Below are positions 18,358 to 30,139 of a stretch of DNA of 64,000 nt, in pieces. The notes under the pieces are model-generated. The model saw only the letters and a program-made list of their open reading frames with translations. It was not told where the DNA came from and did no database searches. The stretch spans positions 402,684-466,683 of the forward strand of contig NZ_KB898623.1 of assembly GCF_000377705.1 (NCBI RefSeq). The letters are read 5' to 3'. Source of the DNA: Salsuginibacillus kocurii DSM 18087. Its GTDB lineage: Bacteria > Bacillota > Bacilli > Bacillales > Marinococcaceae. The position numbers and the translations under genes were made by a program. The stretch's first letter is position 1, and each line of letters opens with the position of its first letter.

Positions 18358-19623
18358 TTATAAATTTTCAATTAGCGCATCCGCGAATTCAGAACATTTC
18401 ACTTCAGTTGCCCCATCCATAAGCCGGGCAAAATCATAAGTAACAACTTTATCGCCAATTGTTTTATCCATCGCTGCAAGCACACGATCTGCAGCTTCAA
18501 CCCAGCCAAGATGGCGAAGCATAAGCTCACCGGAGAGGATAACAGAAGACGGGTTTACTTTATCCAATCCTGCATATTTTGGAGCCGTTCCATGCGTTGC
18601 TTCAAAAATAGCATGGCCTGTCTCATAGTTGATGTTGGCGCCAGGAGCAATTCCTATCCCGCCAACTTGTGCAGCAAGCGCATCAGACACATAATCGCCG
18701 TTCAAGTTCATAGTTGCTACCACATCAAATTCTTTTGGACGTGTTAAAATTTGCTGAAGGAAGATATCGGCAATTGAATCTTTAATAATGATTTTGCCGT
18801 TTGCTTCCGCTTCATCCTGCTTTTTGTTAGCAGCTTCTTTGCCTTCTTTTTCTACGATTTCATCGTACTCGCGCCATGTAAAGACTTTATCGCCGAACTC
18901 ACGCTCAGCTAAATCGTAGCCCCAAGCTTTGAAAGAACCTTCAGTGAACTTCATAATATTTCCTTTGTGAACAAGGGTAACACTTGATTTCCCTTCATTA
19001 ATAGCAAATTCAATAGCAGAACGAACGAGACGTTCTGTACCTTCTTTGGAAACAGGTTTAATGCCAATCCCAGAAGTTTCAGGGAAACGAATGTTTTCAG
19101 TTCCCATTTCTTCTTGCAAGAAGTCAATCACTTTCTTTACTTCTGGAGTGCCAGCTTGATATTCGATGCCTGCATAAATATCTTCAGTATTTTCACGAAA
19201 AATTGCCATATCTACTTCTTCTGGATGCTTTACTGGAGATGGCACTCCAGTAAAGTGACGTACTGGGCGCAAGCATGTAAACAAGTCCAACTTTTGGCGC
19301 AGCGCTACGTTAAGGGAACGAATGCCTCCACCGATTGGCGTTGTAAGTGGCCCCTTAATCGCAATTAAATATTCACGGATCGTTTCAAGGGATTCGTCCG
19401 GAAGCCATTCTCCTGTTTGATCATGTGCTTTCCCACCAACGAGAATCTCTTTCCATTCGATTTGTTTCTCGCCATTGTATGCTTTTTCTACAGCTGCATC
19501 TAGTACTCGTGAAGCAGCTGCCCAAATATCAGGGCCAATGCCGTCCCCTTCAATATATGGAATAACTGGTTGATTTGGTACATTTAGTTTTCCGTTGCTT
19601 TCAGTAATTTTTTCTCCTGCCAA
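18358..19623 (-). CDS. icd: Isocitrate dehydrogenase (NADP)
   Basis: Oxidative decarboxylation of isocitrate to 2-oxoglutarate. The 421 residues match the B. subtilis enzyme (423). The substrate motif [13 protein letters not shown] contains the conserved serine near 104, and [17 protein letters not shown] is the metal-site signature. The start codon is TTG, with AGGAGG seven bases before it; the first residues after it, AGEKITE, agree. Second gene of the TCA operon. Confidence 0.95.
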   Translation of the reverse strand: MAGEKITESNGKLNVPNQPVIPYIEGDGIGPDIWAAASRVLDAAVEKAYNGEKQIEWKEILVGGKAHDQTGEWLPDESLETIREYLIAIKGPLTTPIGGGIRSLNVALRQKLDLFTCLRPVRHFTGVPSPVKHPEEVDMAIFRENTEDIYAGIEYQAGTPEVKKVIDFLQEEMGTENIRFPETSGIGIKPVSKEGTERLVRSAIEFAINEGKSSVTLVHKGNIMKFTEGSFKAWGYDLAEREFGDKVFTWREYDEIVEKEGKEAANKKQDEAEANGKIIIKDSIADIFLQQILTRPKEFDVVATMNLNGDYVSDALAAQVGGIGIAPGANINYETGHAIFEATHGTAPKYAGLDKVNPSSVILSGELMLRHLGWVEAADRVLAAMDKTIGDKVVTYDFARLMDGATEVKCSEFADALIENL

Positions 19624-19697
19624 TTCAATTCCCTCCTAAATGAAGTATAAAATGTAACTTCTTAATGTATGTAGCGGAAGAGCAGAAGCTCTTCTCG

Positions 19698-20813
19698 TTA
19701 CCGCTTTTCCAATGGTATATACGCTTGTTTACCTGGACCAACATATTCTGCGCGTGGTCGAATTAGCCTGTTGTCGGCAAACTGTTCCAGAATGTGAGCC
19801 AACCACCCCGAAACTCGGCTAGTAGCAAAGATTGGAGTGAACAAATCATGATCAATTCCAAGACTGTGGTAAACCGAAGCGGAATAGAAGTCAACGTTAG
19901 GCGGCAAATTCTTTTCGCGCGTAACAATCTCTTCCATTTTAACCGACATGTTATACCACTTGTCTTCTCCAGTAATCCCTGTTAGTTTCTTGGACATTTC
20001 ACGTAAATGTTTAGCACGTGGGTCTCCTTGCTTATATACCCGATGTCCAAAGCCCATAATCTTTTCTTTATTGTCAAATGCTTGCTTCAAATACGGTTCG
20101 ACTTGGTCAACACTGCCGATCTCGGTAAGCATAGCCATTACCCGTTCATTGGCTCCACCGTGAAGCGGACCTTTTAATGCTCCAATTGCAGCTGTAACCC
20201 CTGAATAAACATCGGAGAGAGTAGCAACACAAACGCGTGCAGTAAAGGTAGAAGCGTTCAATTCATGGTCAGCATGAAGCACAAGAGCCTTATTAAATGC
20301 GTCTACAGATATTTCATCAGGGTCTTCTTCATTTAGCATATACAAGAAGTTTGCCGCAAAGCTTAGACCTTCTTTTGGCTCCACAGGTTCTTTCCCATTA
20401 CGAAGACGAGCAAACGCAGTCACAATGGTTGGGATTTTGGCCTGAAGACGAATAGCTTTACGCTTATTTGCTTCTTCATTCATTTCATCAGCTTCACTGT
20501 CATAAAGACCTAGTTGAGAAACTGCTGTACGTAAAGCTGCCATCGGATGAACCTCATCAATCGGGTACGCTTTCATATAGTCTAATACTTCTTTTGGAAC
20601 ACTCATATTAGCAGCTAAATCTTTCGTCAAATCATCTAGTTCCTCTTTGTTTGGAAGACGTCCATTCCATAACAAGAAAATCACTTCTTCAAATGAAGCA
20701 TTTTCTGCTAAATCATCGATGTTATACCCTTGATATGTAAGGACATCATCAATGATGGAGCTAACGCTTGACGATGTTGCAACTACCCCTTCAAGACCGC
20801 GAGTTGTACTCAT
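19698..20813 (-). CDS. citZ: Citrate synthase
   Basis: Condenses acetyl-CoA and oxaloacetate. The start is set at the second of two close ATGs (MSTTRGLEGV, 371 residues), because AAGGAG stands 8 nt before it and only 2 nt before the first. Catalytic histidines lie in GPLHGGANERV and GFGHRVYKQGDPRA; the catalytic Asp lies in GIDHDLFTPIFATSR. First gene of citZ-icd-mdh behind a promoter about 190 bp upstream, leaving a long leader. In B. subtilis this operon is under CcpC and CcpA control; I could not identify their sites with certainty. Confidence 0.95.
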   Translation of the reverse strand: MSTTRGLEGVVATSSSVSSIIDDVLTYQGYNIDDLAENASFEEVIFLLWNGRLPNKEELDDLTKDLAANMSVPKEVLDYMKAYPIDEVHPMAALRTAVSQLGLYDSEADEMNEEANKRKAIRLQAKIPTIVTAFARLRNGKEPVEPKEGLSFAANFLYMLNEEDPDEISVDAFNKALVLHADHELNASTFTARVCVATLSDVYSGVTAAIGALKGPLHGGANERVMAMLTEIGSVDQVEPYLKQAFDNKEKIMGFGHRVYKQGDPRAKHLREMSKKLTGITGEDKWYNMSVKMEEIVTREKNLPPNVDFYSASVYHSLGIDHDLFTPIFATSRVSGWLAHILEQFADNRLIRPRAEYVGPGKQAYIPLEKR

Positions 20814-21000
20814 GTTCATCTCTCCTTTAATGAGTTGTAACTTTTCTTTTTTTCTTAAAAATCACCATCCGCATGTCAATCAAGCTAGGCTTTTAGCCAG
20901 AGGTTACAAGCCTCTTCATGTACATTCATCCATTGCAGAAACATTTCGCTCACTTTTCCTTTTAAACTTATGTAGGCAAAGGATTCAGGAACCCAAAACA

Positions 21001-21029
21001 ATTATAAACAAGTTTTACGGTTTTGTGAA
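21001..21029 (-). promoter_or_regulatory. Promoter of citZ-icd-mdh
   Basis: On the minus strand TTCACA (21024-21029) and TATAAT (21001-21006) are separated by 17 bp. This would give a leader of about 180 nt before citZ. Confidence 0.65.
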
Positions 21030-21094
21030 TATTTGAACTTCACTCTTTGCATACGCTATCAAAAGTTTCATTTGTCTAACAATTCTGTGCCTTT

Positions 21095-21568
21095 TTAAAC
21101 CCCAATGGAAGACACTGCCTCAACAATTTTCATAATCACCCAGGCAATACCAGCGCCTATAAGCGGTCCAACTGCCACTCCATTAAAAAAAGCTACAGCT
21201 AAAATCGTCCCAATAATTAAAGCGGCGGTGATGTGAGGATCATTTTGTAACAGTTCCACTCCTCCACGGGCAATCAGGGCTACGGCTATCCCTGCTCCTA
21301 GCGCAATCCAAGCATAAGAGGAACGTACCGCTTCCTGAAGTTCTTTAAACCCTATTTCACCTGTAACAATGGGAATAAGCACAGCTATTGTTAATACAGT
21401 TACTCCAATTTGAATACCTCGTTCTTCCATAAAAGGAAAAACACGGTCCCCTAAACCAACCCACTTAAGAATAAGCAATATGGCAATAGCAGCAATGAGG
21501 GTTTGATTCTTACCAATTAAACCAATCGCAAGTAAAATGAGCAAAAAATAAGTCGGTTGTGTAAACAC
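21095..21568 (-). CDS. ytwI: DUF441 membrane protein YtwI
   Basis: Small integral membrane protein of 157 residues with about five hydrophobic segments, the length and profile of the DUF441 family. The function is unknown. It starts at GTG (21566-21568) with GGAAGGA about 11 nt upstream. It lies upstream of citZ, as in B. subtilis, but the AI-2E transporter-like gene ytvI found next to it there is missing. Confidence 0.8.
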   Translation of the reverse strand: MFTQPTYFLLILLAIGLIGKNQTLIAAIAILLILKWVGLGDRVFPFMEERGIQIGVTVLTIAVLIPIVTGEIGFKELQEAVRSSYAWIALGAGIAVALIARGGVELLQNDPHITAALIIGTILAVAFFNGVAVGPLIGAGIAWVIMKIVEAVSSIGV

Positions 21569-21851
21569 ACGTCTTGCCGTCCTTCCACTAGCTGTCCCAT
21601 CTTTTATCCTAGCATAATTTTCAGTAATTCTCCATCAGTATGATAAAGAAAAAAAGAGAGTACTCAGTTGCTGCTTAAATTTTATAAGTTTTATTACATT
21701 GAATTATACTTACACCTTTAGCATTATAGACTTTTCCTCATTACATGCAGAGAATTGTAAATGGTCGCTGTTGATTTCATCAGTCATTTCCCTGCCATCT
21801 ATCTTATGCTTATCTCTAAGAGTCTCGAAGGCAGGGGATTTTCCAACACCG
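21569..21851. other. Intergenic region between ytwI and fxsA
   Basis: 283 bp, AT-rich, with no convincing gene. A 63-codon minus-strand ORF here overlaps the end of fxsA and has no family match I recognise. The position corresponds to ytvI in B. subtilis, but I see no remnant of it. Confidence 0.4.
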
Positions 21852-22256
21852 TTACTTTCTGCGTACGACAATATAACTTCCATTCTTAGCCATCCGTTCA
21901 AAAGCTTGCTTCAACATTCCTTTCACAAAGCTTCTAGTAAATGGAATAAGAAGAAAAAATCCAATAAGGTCAGTTACGAACCCTGGCGTCAGTAAAACAA
22001 CGCCACCAATTAAGATACAGATGCCGTCAATCAGTAAATCGCCAGGTACTTCGTTATTTTGCATTTTTAATTGCGAAGTTCGCAGCGCATTTAAACCTTC
22101 CCGTTTAGCTAGCCAAGCTCCTACTACACCAGTAAGTACAACAAGAAATATAGTTGGCCATACCCCAATCCACTGCCCAAACGAAATTAATATAATCATT
22201 TCTACCGTCGGCACCACTAGAAGTAAGAGTAACAGTATACGCCCCACATTTCTCAA
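21852..22256 (-). CDS. fxsA: FxsA family membrane protein (YtzA)
   Basis: Short membrane protein of 134 residues with three to four hydrophobic segments and the FxsA pattern: an N-terminal helix, GQWIGVWPTIFLVVLTGVVG near 27-46, ALR near 57, and a Gly/Leu-rich segment at 80-100. E. coli FxsA was named for its effect on phage F exclusion; its molecular role is not known. It lies downstream of pyk, as in B. subtilis, 257 bp away and behind the pyk terminator. Confidence 0.85.
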   Translation of the reverse strand: MRNVGRILLLLLLVVPTVEMIILISFGQWIGVWPTIFLVVLTGVVGAWLAKREGLNALRTSQLKMQNNEVPGDLLIDGICILIGGVVLLTPGFVTDLIGFFLLIPFTRSFVKGMLKQAFERMAKNGSYIVVRRK

Positions 22257-22473
22257 ACCTTTCCCTTTTTACATCCGCAAAATTTCTGATCGGCTTTCCT
22301 TTAGCATCAAACTGGTTCCTTCCACCTTAAAGATGCCTTAATTAGGAACGCATTGTTAAACGTCGTTGATAAAGTTTGCTTCAATTCGCCCAGTTTCACG
22401 ACAAGCACAATACCTTCCACTTCAACCTACATTAAATTTAAAATTCAACCTCGTTTTTTACAGAACTAATATG

Positions 22474-22501
22474 AAAAAGAAGAGGCCTCTGCCTCCTCTT
22501 T
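22474..22501 (-). terminator. Terminator of pfkA-pyk
   Basis: AAGAGG pairs with CCTCTT around a GC-rich loop, followed on the minus strand by TTCTTTTTC. It lies just after the pyk stop. Confidence 0.6.
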
Positions 22502-22513
22502 CTCCTTACATCA

Positions 22514-24268
22514 TTATAAAACACTTGCATGCCCTTTGTACAAATCTCCACGCGCTCCATCAACAGTAACTTCTATACCTTCTTCTATGATAGAGACGGC
22601 ACCTTCCACTCCAACGATAACAGGAATGCCTAAATTCAAGCCTACAACGGCTGCGTGGGAGGTCAAACCGCCTTCTTCCGTAATAACTGCAGCTGCTTTT
22701 TCAAAAGCGGGCATCATGTCTTTATCTGTCCCTAGGGTGACTAGAATGTCTCCCTCTGTCACTTTATCATTTGCTTCCTTGGCATTACGCGCAAGCACAG
22801 TTCGACCAGCGGCTGTTTGGCGGCCGATTCCTTGGCCCTTTGCCATGACCTCTCCAATTACATGAACTTTTAAGATATTAGTAGTACCCGTTTCACCTAC
22901 CGGCACTCCCGCGGTGATTACCACAAGGTCACCGTGGCTTACTATACCAGATTTGATGGATTCGCTAATGCTAATATCCAACATTTCGTCAGTCGTTTCT
23001 GCTTTTTCACTATGGAGCGGAGTCACTCCCCAAACTAGTGACAATCTTCGTACGACACGTTCATCGCTTGTCACAGCAATAATTGGTGATTTCGGACGGT
23101 ATTTAGAAACCACTTTTGCTGTATAACCGCTTTCGGTAGCTGTAAGAATGGCACCTGCTTCAAGTTCCAAAGCAGTATTTGCAACCGCTTGGCTAATGGA
23201 GTTTGTAATGGTTTTACGACTTCTCTCACTGCGTTTAGAAAGCATTTCTTCATAGTTTAATGCGGATTCGGCATGAATCGCGATCTCACTCATTGTATGC
23301 ACAGCTTCTACTGGATAATCTCCCGCAGCGGTTTCACCAGATAACATTGTAGCATCAGTTCCATCAAAAATAGCATTTGCAACGTCACTTGCCTCAGCTC
23401 TTGTAGGCCGTGGATTTCTTTCCATAGAGTCAAGCATTTGAGTAGCAGTAATAACAGGTTTCGCCAAATTATTGCAGTGCTTGATTAACTGTTTCTGAAC
23501 AAGCGGCACTTCTTCAGGTGGAATTTCTACCCCCATATCCCCACGGGCAACCATAAGGCCATCTGATACTTCAAGGATCTCCTCAATGTTATCAATACCT
23601 TCTTGGTTTTCAATTTTAGGGATGATTTGAATATCCTCTACTCCATGGTCTTCGAGCAATCCTCGAATTTCAAGAACATCAGCTGCACGCCGTACAAAAG
23701 AAGCTGCAATAAAATCAACTTCTTGTTCGATCCCAAAGCGGATATCAGCTGCATCTTTTTCTGTAATCCCCGGCAGGCTGAGACTTACGTTAGGGAGATT
23801 TACTCCTTTTTTATTTTTTAACAGTCCGCTGTTCAGTACAGTAGTATGTACGTCACGTCCTTCAATTGAAGTAACTTCTAATTCAATCAATCCATCATCA
23901 AGCAGAATTTTTGATCCAATATTTAGATCATCAGCAAGTCCTTCATACGTAACGGCAATACGCTCAGAGGTACCTTCAATATCTTCCGGTGTAACGATCA
24001 AGGATTGCCCTTTTTCTAATTCAACGCCCCCGTCTTTCATCGTACGCGTCCGAACCTCCGGACCTTTTGTGTCCAACAAGATACCTACAGTCTTACCTGC
24101 TTCTTTTGCTGCCGCACGTATATGCTTGATTCTTGTTGCATGTTCGTCATAATCCCCATGTGAGAAATTAAGTCTAGCTACATTCATTCCTGCCTCAATC
24201 AGCTTTTTGAGAGTTTGCGGGTCTTCACTAGCAGGCCCAATCGTACTTACAATTTTTGTTTTTCGCAT
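22514..24268 (-). CDS. pyk: Pyruvate kinase
   Basis: Converts phosphoenolpyruvate and ADP to pyruvate and ATP. The start is at the ATG giving [12 protein letters not shown] (584 residues, same as B. subtilis), with GGAGGG five bases upstream; the open frame runs 38 codons further into the pfkA-pyk gap without support. The catalytic barrel has [15 protein letters not shown] and [31 protein letters not shown] is the signature. The C-terminal extension (about 475-584) is the PEP-utiliser-like domain with [11 protein letters not shown] typical of Bacillus. Confidence 0.95.
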   Translation of the reverse strand: MRKTKIVSTIGPASEDPQTLKKLIEAGMNVARLNFSHGDYDEHATRIKHIRAAAKEAGKTVGILLDTKGPEVRTRTMKDGGVELEKGQSLIVTPEDIEGTSERIAVTYEGLADDLNIGSKILLDDGLIELEVTSIEGRDVHTTVLNSGLLKNKKGVNLPNVSLSLPGITEKDAADIRFGIEQEVDFIAASFVRRAADVLEIRGLLEDHGVEDIQIIPKIENQEGIDNIEEILEVSDGLMVARGDMGVEIPPEEVPLVQKQLIKHCNNLAKPVITATQMLDSMERNPRPTRAEASDVANAIFDGTDATMLSGETAAGDYPVEAVHTMSEIAIHAESALNYEEMLSKRSERSRKTITNSISQAVANTALELEAGAILTATESGYTAKVVSKYRPKSPIIAVTSDERVVRRLSLVWGVTPLHSEKAETTDEMLDISISESIKSGIVSHGDLVVITAGVPVGETGTTNILKVHVIGEVMAKGQGIGRQTAAGRTVLARNAKEANDKVTEGDILVTLGTDKDMMPAFEKAAAVITEEGGLTSHAAVVGLNLGIPVIVGVEGAVSIIEEGIEVTVDGARGDLYKGHASVL

Positions 24269-24299
24269 ACTGTCCCTCCTCAAAGATTTCATCTGATTT

Positions 24300-25712
<1,413 letters not shown>

Positions 25713-25747
25713 AGAAGGAGCTGCCCCTTTTTGGGACAACTCCTTCT
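25713..25747 (-). terminator. Possible terminator hairpin overlapping the accA stop
   Basis: AGAAGGAG (25713-25720) pairs with CTCCTTCT (25740-25747), with a partial GCCCC/GGGAC inner stem. The distal arm includes the accA stop codon. There is no T run after it, so termination strength is doubtful. Confidence 0.45.
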
Positions 25748-26723
25748 AGAAGTTAAGCGAGGCAGAAGTCTCTTCTGAGATCGCTCCGATTTTACGAAAT
25801 TTTTCATATCTATGTTCAATTAATTGCTCTGGCCCCATCGAGCTCAAATGAGCAAGGGAAGATTGTAAAACCTCATCAATGCGGGCTGCCTGTTCATCTA
25901 CGTTATCATGAGCGCCGCCTCGCACCTCCGCTATCATCTCATCAATAATGTTTAACTCCTTCAAGTCAGGAGCTGTTATTTTCATTGTCTCCGCAGCTCG
26001 TTCAGCATACGCAGAATCTTTCCACAGGAGAGCTGCCGCCCCTTCTGGAGAAATAACGGAGTACGTAGAATTCTCTAACATATGAATATAATTGCCAATG
26101 CCAAGGCCAAGCGCACCTCCGCTTCCGCCTTCACCAATTACAATACAAACCACCGGAACTTTTAACCCAGCCATTTCTAACAGGTTACGGGCAATCGCTT
26201 CACTCTGCCCTCTTTCCTCAGCCGCTCGCCCCGGAAATGCTCCTTTTGTATCAATAAAGCAAATAATTGGCCGTTTAAACTTCTCTGCTTGTTTCATTAA
26301 TCGCAAGGCTTTCCGATAGCCTTCCGGATGGGGCATGCCAAAGTTCCTGTGTAAATTCTCTTTTGTATCTTTCCCGCGCTGATGGCCAATCACTGTAACG
26401 GGCTGGCCATTATACCTTGCAATTCCACCGACAATGGCCGCATCATCACCATAGACACGGTCGCCATGTACTTCAAGAAAGTCATCGAATAAGCGTTCAA
26501 TATAATCCAAGGTTGTCGGGCGTGCTCCATGTCTTGCGATTTGCACACGCTCCCAGGGAGCCAGTTCGTCGTAAACTTTTTCTTCGAGCTGGGCCAGCCT
26601 TTCTTCAAGCTCCTTGATTTCATCACTTAGGTCAAGGTCTTGGTCTGTGGTAAAAGATTTCAATTCTGCAATTTTTTCACGAAGCTGGACCACGGGTTCT
26701 TCAAAAGGTAAATGTCCGCTCAT
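25746..26723 (-). CDS. accA: Acetyl-CoA carboxylase carboxyltransferase subunit alpha
   Basis: With AccD, transfers the carboxyl group from carboxybiotin to acetyl-CoA, the first step of fatty acid synthesis. The 325 residues have the coiled N-terminal part (to about 60) and the crotonase-like core with [25 protein letters not shown] and [15 protein letters not shown]. Full length. Its binding site AGGGGGT overlaps the accD stop 11 bp upstream, so translation of the two subunits is probably coupled. Confidence 0.95.
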   Translation of the reverse strand: MSGHLPFEEPVVQLREKIAELKSFTTDQDLDLSDEIKELEERLAQLEEKVYDELAPWERVQIARHGARPTTLDYIERLFDDFLEVHGDRVYGDDAAIVGGIARYNGQPVTVIGHQRGKDTKENLHRNFGMPHPEGYRKALRLMKQAEKFKRPIICFIDTKGAFPGRAAEERGQSEAIARNLLEMAGLKVPVVCIVIGEGGSGGALGLGIGNYIHMLENSTYSVISPEGAAALLWKDSAYAERAAETMKITAPDLKELNIIDEMIAEVRGGAHDNVDEQAARIDEVLQSSLAHLSSMGPEQLIEHRYEKFRKIGAISEETSASLNF

Positions 26724-26734
26724 TTTTTCACCCC

Positions 26735-27598
26735 CTAGCTGTTGTTATGGTTTTTTGAGTGAACTTCTAATATGGTTGTAAGTACTTGCTTTAACTCTTT
26801 GCGAGATACGACTTTATCAAGTTGACCATGTTCTAGCAGAAACTCTGCCGTTTGAAAATCATCAGGCAATTCTTGCCGAATCGTTTGTTCAATTATTCGA
26901 CGCCCGGCAAAACCAATCGTTGCCTGAGGTTCGGCGATATTATAATCTCCTAGTGAAGCGAAGCTTGCAGACACACCGCCTGTAGTAGGGTGCGTTAAAA
27001 CAGAAACAAATAGTACTCCTGCTTGGTCTAGTTTCTCCAAAGCTGCGCTCGTTTTAGCCATTTGCATTAAACTTAAAACGCCTTCCTGCATTCGCGCTCC
27101 ACCTGATGCACTAAACAGAATAAACGGCAAGCGTTCTTTTTCTGCCACTTCGATAGCACGAGTAATCTTTTCGCCAACTACAGATCCCATACTGCCCATT
27201 CTAAACCGAGCATCCATCACTCCAATGATGAGAGCATGCCCATTAACTGTAGCTTTCCCCGTTACAACGGCTTCATTAATTCCCGTTTTTTCACGGTCTT
27301 TATCCAACTTTTCCTTGTAGTCAGGAAACGCTAACGGATCTGTAGAAGTAAGCTCCTGATCAAACTCTTGAAAGGAACCTTCATCACAAAAGTCATCAAT
27401 CCGTTCTTTACTAGAAAGCGGGAAGTGGTGTCCGCAAGTTTGACAAATCATTTGATGCTTACTTAGTTCTTTAGAATAGACAATAGTTTTGCATGAAGGG
27501 CATTTTGTCATCACGCCATCGTTCATCTTCCGCGGCTGTTGGCGTTCCGAAGGGATCGTCGCATATTTACGTTTTTTAGTAAAAAAATCTTTAAACAC
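26735..27598 (-). CDS. accD: Acetyl-CoA carboxylase carboxyltransferase subunit beta
   Basis: Beta subunit of the carboxyltransferase. The 287 residues carry the N-terminal zinc ribbon, CPSC near 33-36 and CQTC near 52-55, then the crotonase-like fold with [19 protein letters not shown] and [15 protein letters not shown]. It starts at GTG (27596-27598) with AAGAGGTG upstream, a non-ATG start that fits tight dosage with AccA. It precedes accA in the operon. The promoter region upstream is 470 bp long. Confidence 0.95.
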   Translation of the reverse strand: MFKDFFTKKRKYATIPSERQQPRKMNDGVMTKCPSCKTIVYSKELSKHQMICQTCGHHFPLSSKERIDDFCDEGSFQEFDQELTSTDPLAFPDYKEKLDKDREKTGINEAVVTGKATVNGHALIIGVMDARFRMGSMGSVVGEKITRAIEVAEKERLPFILFSASGGARMQEGVLSLMQMAKTSAALEKLDQAGVLFVSVLTHPTTGGVSASFASLGDYNIAEPQATIGFAGRRIIEQTIRQELPDDFQTAEFLLEHGQLDKVVSRKELKQVLTTILEVHSKNHNNS

Positions 27599-28072
27599 GG
27601 TCTACACCTCTTTTTCACTTCAGGTCAACTGAATTCGAAACAAATGAGAGCAAACGTAGAACGAAAGTGCTCTTATTTGCTTCTATTGTCTTAACCTTAT
27701 TGCACGGCTTGTCCAAATTCACTTAGCCTCATTCAACATAGAACACAACGTAATGATAACAGAAAACCCCAGCTACTTTATATTGTAAAAACAGCGTATC
27801 ATGCTTGTACAAAAAAGCAAGGAGCGAGTTTCGACGTTTCTAAACAAAAACGGGGCAAAAATTGAAATCAGAGGCATGGACCTATTTTTGCGTTCAATAA
27901 CAAGTTGACCTCTTTCTCTAAAATAAACTATGTAATAGCAGGGAACGGAGCGTTTACTTCTCTACTACATACAAGCAGAGATCTTCCCTATCTTTTGTTT
28001 CCTGCTTTCATTTTATTAGTATATATCACTGCTACAATCTTATAAAAGTGCTACTTGATACCAATCCTCATG
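27599..28072. other. Intergenic region accD/gntR
   Basis: 474 bp without a gene. Several T/A-rich stretches could be promoters for accDA (for example TACAAT on the minus strand near 27784-27792), but the -35 spacing is poor. I saw no FapR-type site. No hairpin with a T run was found after the gntR stop. Confidence 0.4.
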
Positions 28073-28738
28073 CTAAAATGCGCTATTTTGTAGATGCGCA
28101 CTCAATTCTTCCACCGCTTTAGCTGCGTCACGCTGCAAGACCGCTTCATAGATCCGTTCATGTTCATATAATGATAATATTGGCCGGCCGCTGCGTGCCA
28201 ACGATTCTTCAAGTGCTGCTTTGCTGTATTCCACAAGTGGAATCCAAATATGGTGTAACAAATGGTTATGACTGCATTTAACTAACATGCTGTGAAAAAG
28301 ATAATCTTCTTCAACAGGTGTTTCACCTTTTTCTACTTTCTTACGGTAGTCGTTTAAAACAGCTTTCCATGCTTCTAAATCTTCTATACTCGCCCGCTGG
28401 CATGCAAGCCGAATTGCTTCTTTTTCCACAATTAAGCGGGTCTCGCCCAGGTCTTCTCTGGCTTTATCTTCTTTTAAAATAAATGAAGCAATAATTTCTA
28501 CAAGCCGTCGGCCACCCGCAGCTTTAATGTACGTTCCGCCGCCAGGCCTGGTTTCAATCAATTCAAGTAATTCCAGTGCTCGCAGGGCTTCACGCACGGA
28601 AGAGCGACCGACATCAAGCCGGTCGCTTAGTTCACGCTCTGATGGAAGACGATCTCCACTTTTAAGATCATCAGCATGTATCAAGTAGTTAATTTCTTTT
28701 AACACTTCTAAGTACATCTTATCTGAACTTTGCGTCAC
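28073..28738 (-). CDS. FadR-subfamily GntR transcriptional regulator
   Basis: Winged-helix regulator with an FCD ligand-binding domain. The 221 residues show the GntR HTH at about 26-72 (GDRLPSERELSDRLDVGRSSVREALRALE without the last residues) followed by RPGGGTYI. The FCD helices have the metal-type histidines in FHSML and SHNHLL, and a last one in YEHERIYEAV. The start is GTG with AGGTG upstream. It lies 46 bp after the malic enzyme gene and probably belongs to its operon. The operator in front of that gene has the FadR-type half site, so autoregulation is the simplest reading. The ligand is unknown; a carboxylate is likely. Confidence 0.85.
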   Translation of the reverse strand: MTQSSDKMYLEVLKEINYLIHADDLKSGDRLPSERELSDRLDVGRSSVREALRALELLELIETRPGGGTYIKAAGGRRLVEIIASFILKEDKAREDLGETRLIVEKEAIRLACQRASIEDLEAWKAVLNDYRKKVEKGETPVEEDYLFHSMLVKCSHNHLLHHIWIPLVEYSKAALEESLARSGRPILSLYEHERIYEAVLQRDAAKAVEELSAHLQNSAF

Positions 28739-28784
28739 TTCCGTTCACCTGCTTCCCTATCTACGGAGCTGTACGATCTTTTAC

Positions 28785-30026
28785 TTATTCTTCCTTGCCG
28801 ATTGCAGACATTTCGATTGTCCGCTTTTCTACCTCTTGCGGATCAACATTTTTTCTGGCTACGCCTGTTTCCATTGCTGTTTTTGCCACAGCTGCTGCCA
28901 CTGCAGGAGCGACTCGCTCGTCAAATGGGGCAGGAATGACATAGTCTTCATTAAGTTCATCTTCTGCAATAAGATCAGCGATAGCATAAACTGCAGCTGT
29001 CTTCATTTCTTCGTTAATATGGGTAGCATTTACATCCAGGGCTCCTCTAAAGATACCTGGAAAAGCAAGTACATTGTTAACCTGATTTGGGAAATCAGAA
29101 CGGCCTGTCCCAATTACGCTCGCTCCAGCCTCCTTGGCATCTTCTGGCATAATTTCAGGTACAGGATTGGCCATTGCAAAAATAATAGGGTTATCATTCA
29201 TCGATTCAACCATTTCTTTGGTTAAAGCACCCTCAACGGAAACCCCGATGAATACGTCCATCCCTTCAATGACTTCGCTGAGGGATCCTGTTTTTCCATC
29301 TTTATTCGTGACTTTGGCGATTTCTTCTTTGACATCGTTCATGCCATTTGTACGGCCTTCATAAATGGCACCTTTTGAGTCACAAAGAATAATATCCTTT
29401 ACGCCCATACGACGGAGAAGTTTAATAATAGCAATTCCAGCCGAGCCGGCCCCATTCGCTACGACCTTAATTTCAGATAAAGATTTCCCAGATAGTTTCA
29501 GGGCATTAATTAAACCTGCAAGCGTAACAATGGCTGTGCCATGCTGATCATCGTGAAAGACTGGAATGTTAGCTTCCTTTTTTAAACGTTCTTCAATAAT
29601 AAAGCAATTTGGTGCTGCAATATCTTCTAAGTTCACACCGCCAAAGTTAGGCTCCATCAATTTCACTGTATTAACAATCGTATCAACATCTGAAGTACTT
29701 AAGCAGATCGGAAACGCATCAACACCTGCGAAAGACTTAAACAGGACAGCTTTTCCTTCCATAACAGGTAACGCTGCTTCTGCTCCAATGTTACCTAAGC
29801 CTAAAACTGCACTGCCATCGGATACGACAGCTACCATGTTGCCTTTCATCGTATACTCAAATACTTTCTGTTTATCATCGTAAATCTCTTTACAAGGTTC
29901 AGCAACTCCAGGAGAATACGCCAAGCTTAATTCCTTAGCATTTCTTACTGGAATCTTCGCTTTGGACTCTAGTTTCCCTTGTTTAATCCGGTGAAGATGC
30001 AGTGCTTCTTCCCTCGTTGTTGGCAC
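28785..30026 (-). CDS. ytsJ: NADP-type malic enzyme (YtsJ-like)
   Basis: Oxidative decarboxylation of malate to pyruvate, giving NADPH. I place the start at the GTG at 30024-30026 (413 residues), ten bases after AAGGAG; another GTG at 30033-30035 is only one base from that site. Motifs: LAYSPGVAEPCKEI, GNIGAEAALPVMEGKA, FHDDQHGTAIV and GAGSAGIAI for the nucleotide. The 410-residue short type matches B. subtilis YtsJ, the main NADPH-balancing malic enzyme. It is followed by gntR and preceded by a promoter with a FadR-type palindrome. In B. subtilis ytsJ also lies between dnaE and accD. Confidence 0.9.
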   Translation of the reverse strand: MPTTREEALHLHRIKQGKLESKAKIPVRNAKELSLAYSPGVAEPCKEIYDDKQKVFEYTMKGNMVAVVSDGSAVLGLGNIGAEAALPVMEGKAVLFKSFAGVDAFPICLSTSDVDTIVNTVKLMEPNFGGVNLEDIAAPNCFIIEERLKKEANIPVFHDDQHGTAIVTLAGLINALKLSGKSLSEIKVVANGAGSAGIAIIKLLRRMGVKDIILCDSKGAIYEGRTNGMNDVKEEIAKVTNKDGKTGSLSEVIEGMDVFIGVSVEGALTKEMVESMNDNPIIFAMANPVPEIMPEDAKEAGASVIGTGRSDFPNQVNNVLAFPGIFRGALDVNATHINEEMKTAAVYAIADLIAEDELNEDYVIPAPFDERVAPAVAAAVAKTAMETGVARKNVDPQEVEKRTIEMSAIGKEE

Positions 30027-30075
30027 ACGCCCCACTCTCCTTCTTTCTTTCGCAGCTATTTATAGTTTGATGTAC

Positions 30076-30113
30076 GAAATTGGTCTGACCAATTTCAAAC
30101 TGTACTAATTATA
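30076..30113 (-). promoter_or_regulatory. Malic enzyme promoter with FadR-type operator
   Basis: A 21-bp palindrome at 30076-30096, GAAATTGGTC-T-GACCAATTTC, matches the TGGTnnnACCA core of FadR/PdhR-type regulators. The minus-strand -10 TATAAT lies at 30108-30113, so the palindrome covers the transcript start to about +25. The FadR-type gene two positions downstream is the likely binder. Confidence 0.75.
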
Positions 30114-30139
30114 ACAAATTGAGTGATGTTATTCACCCT

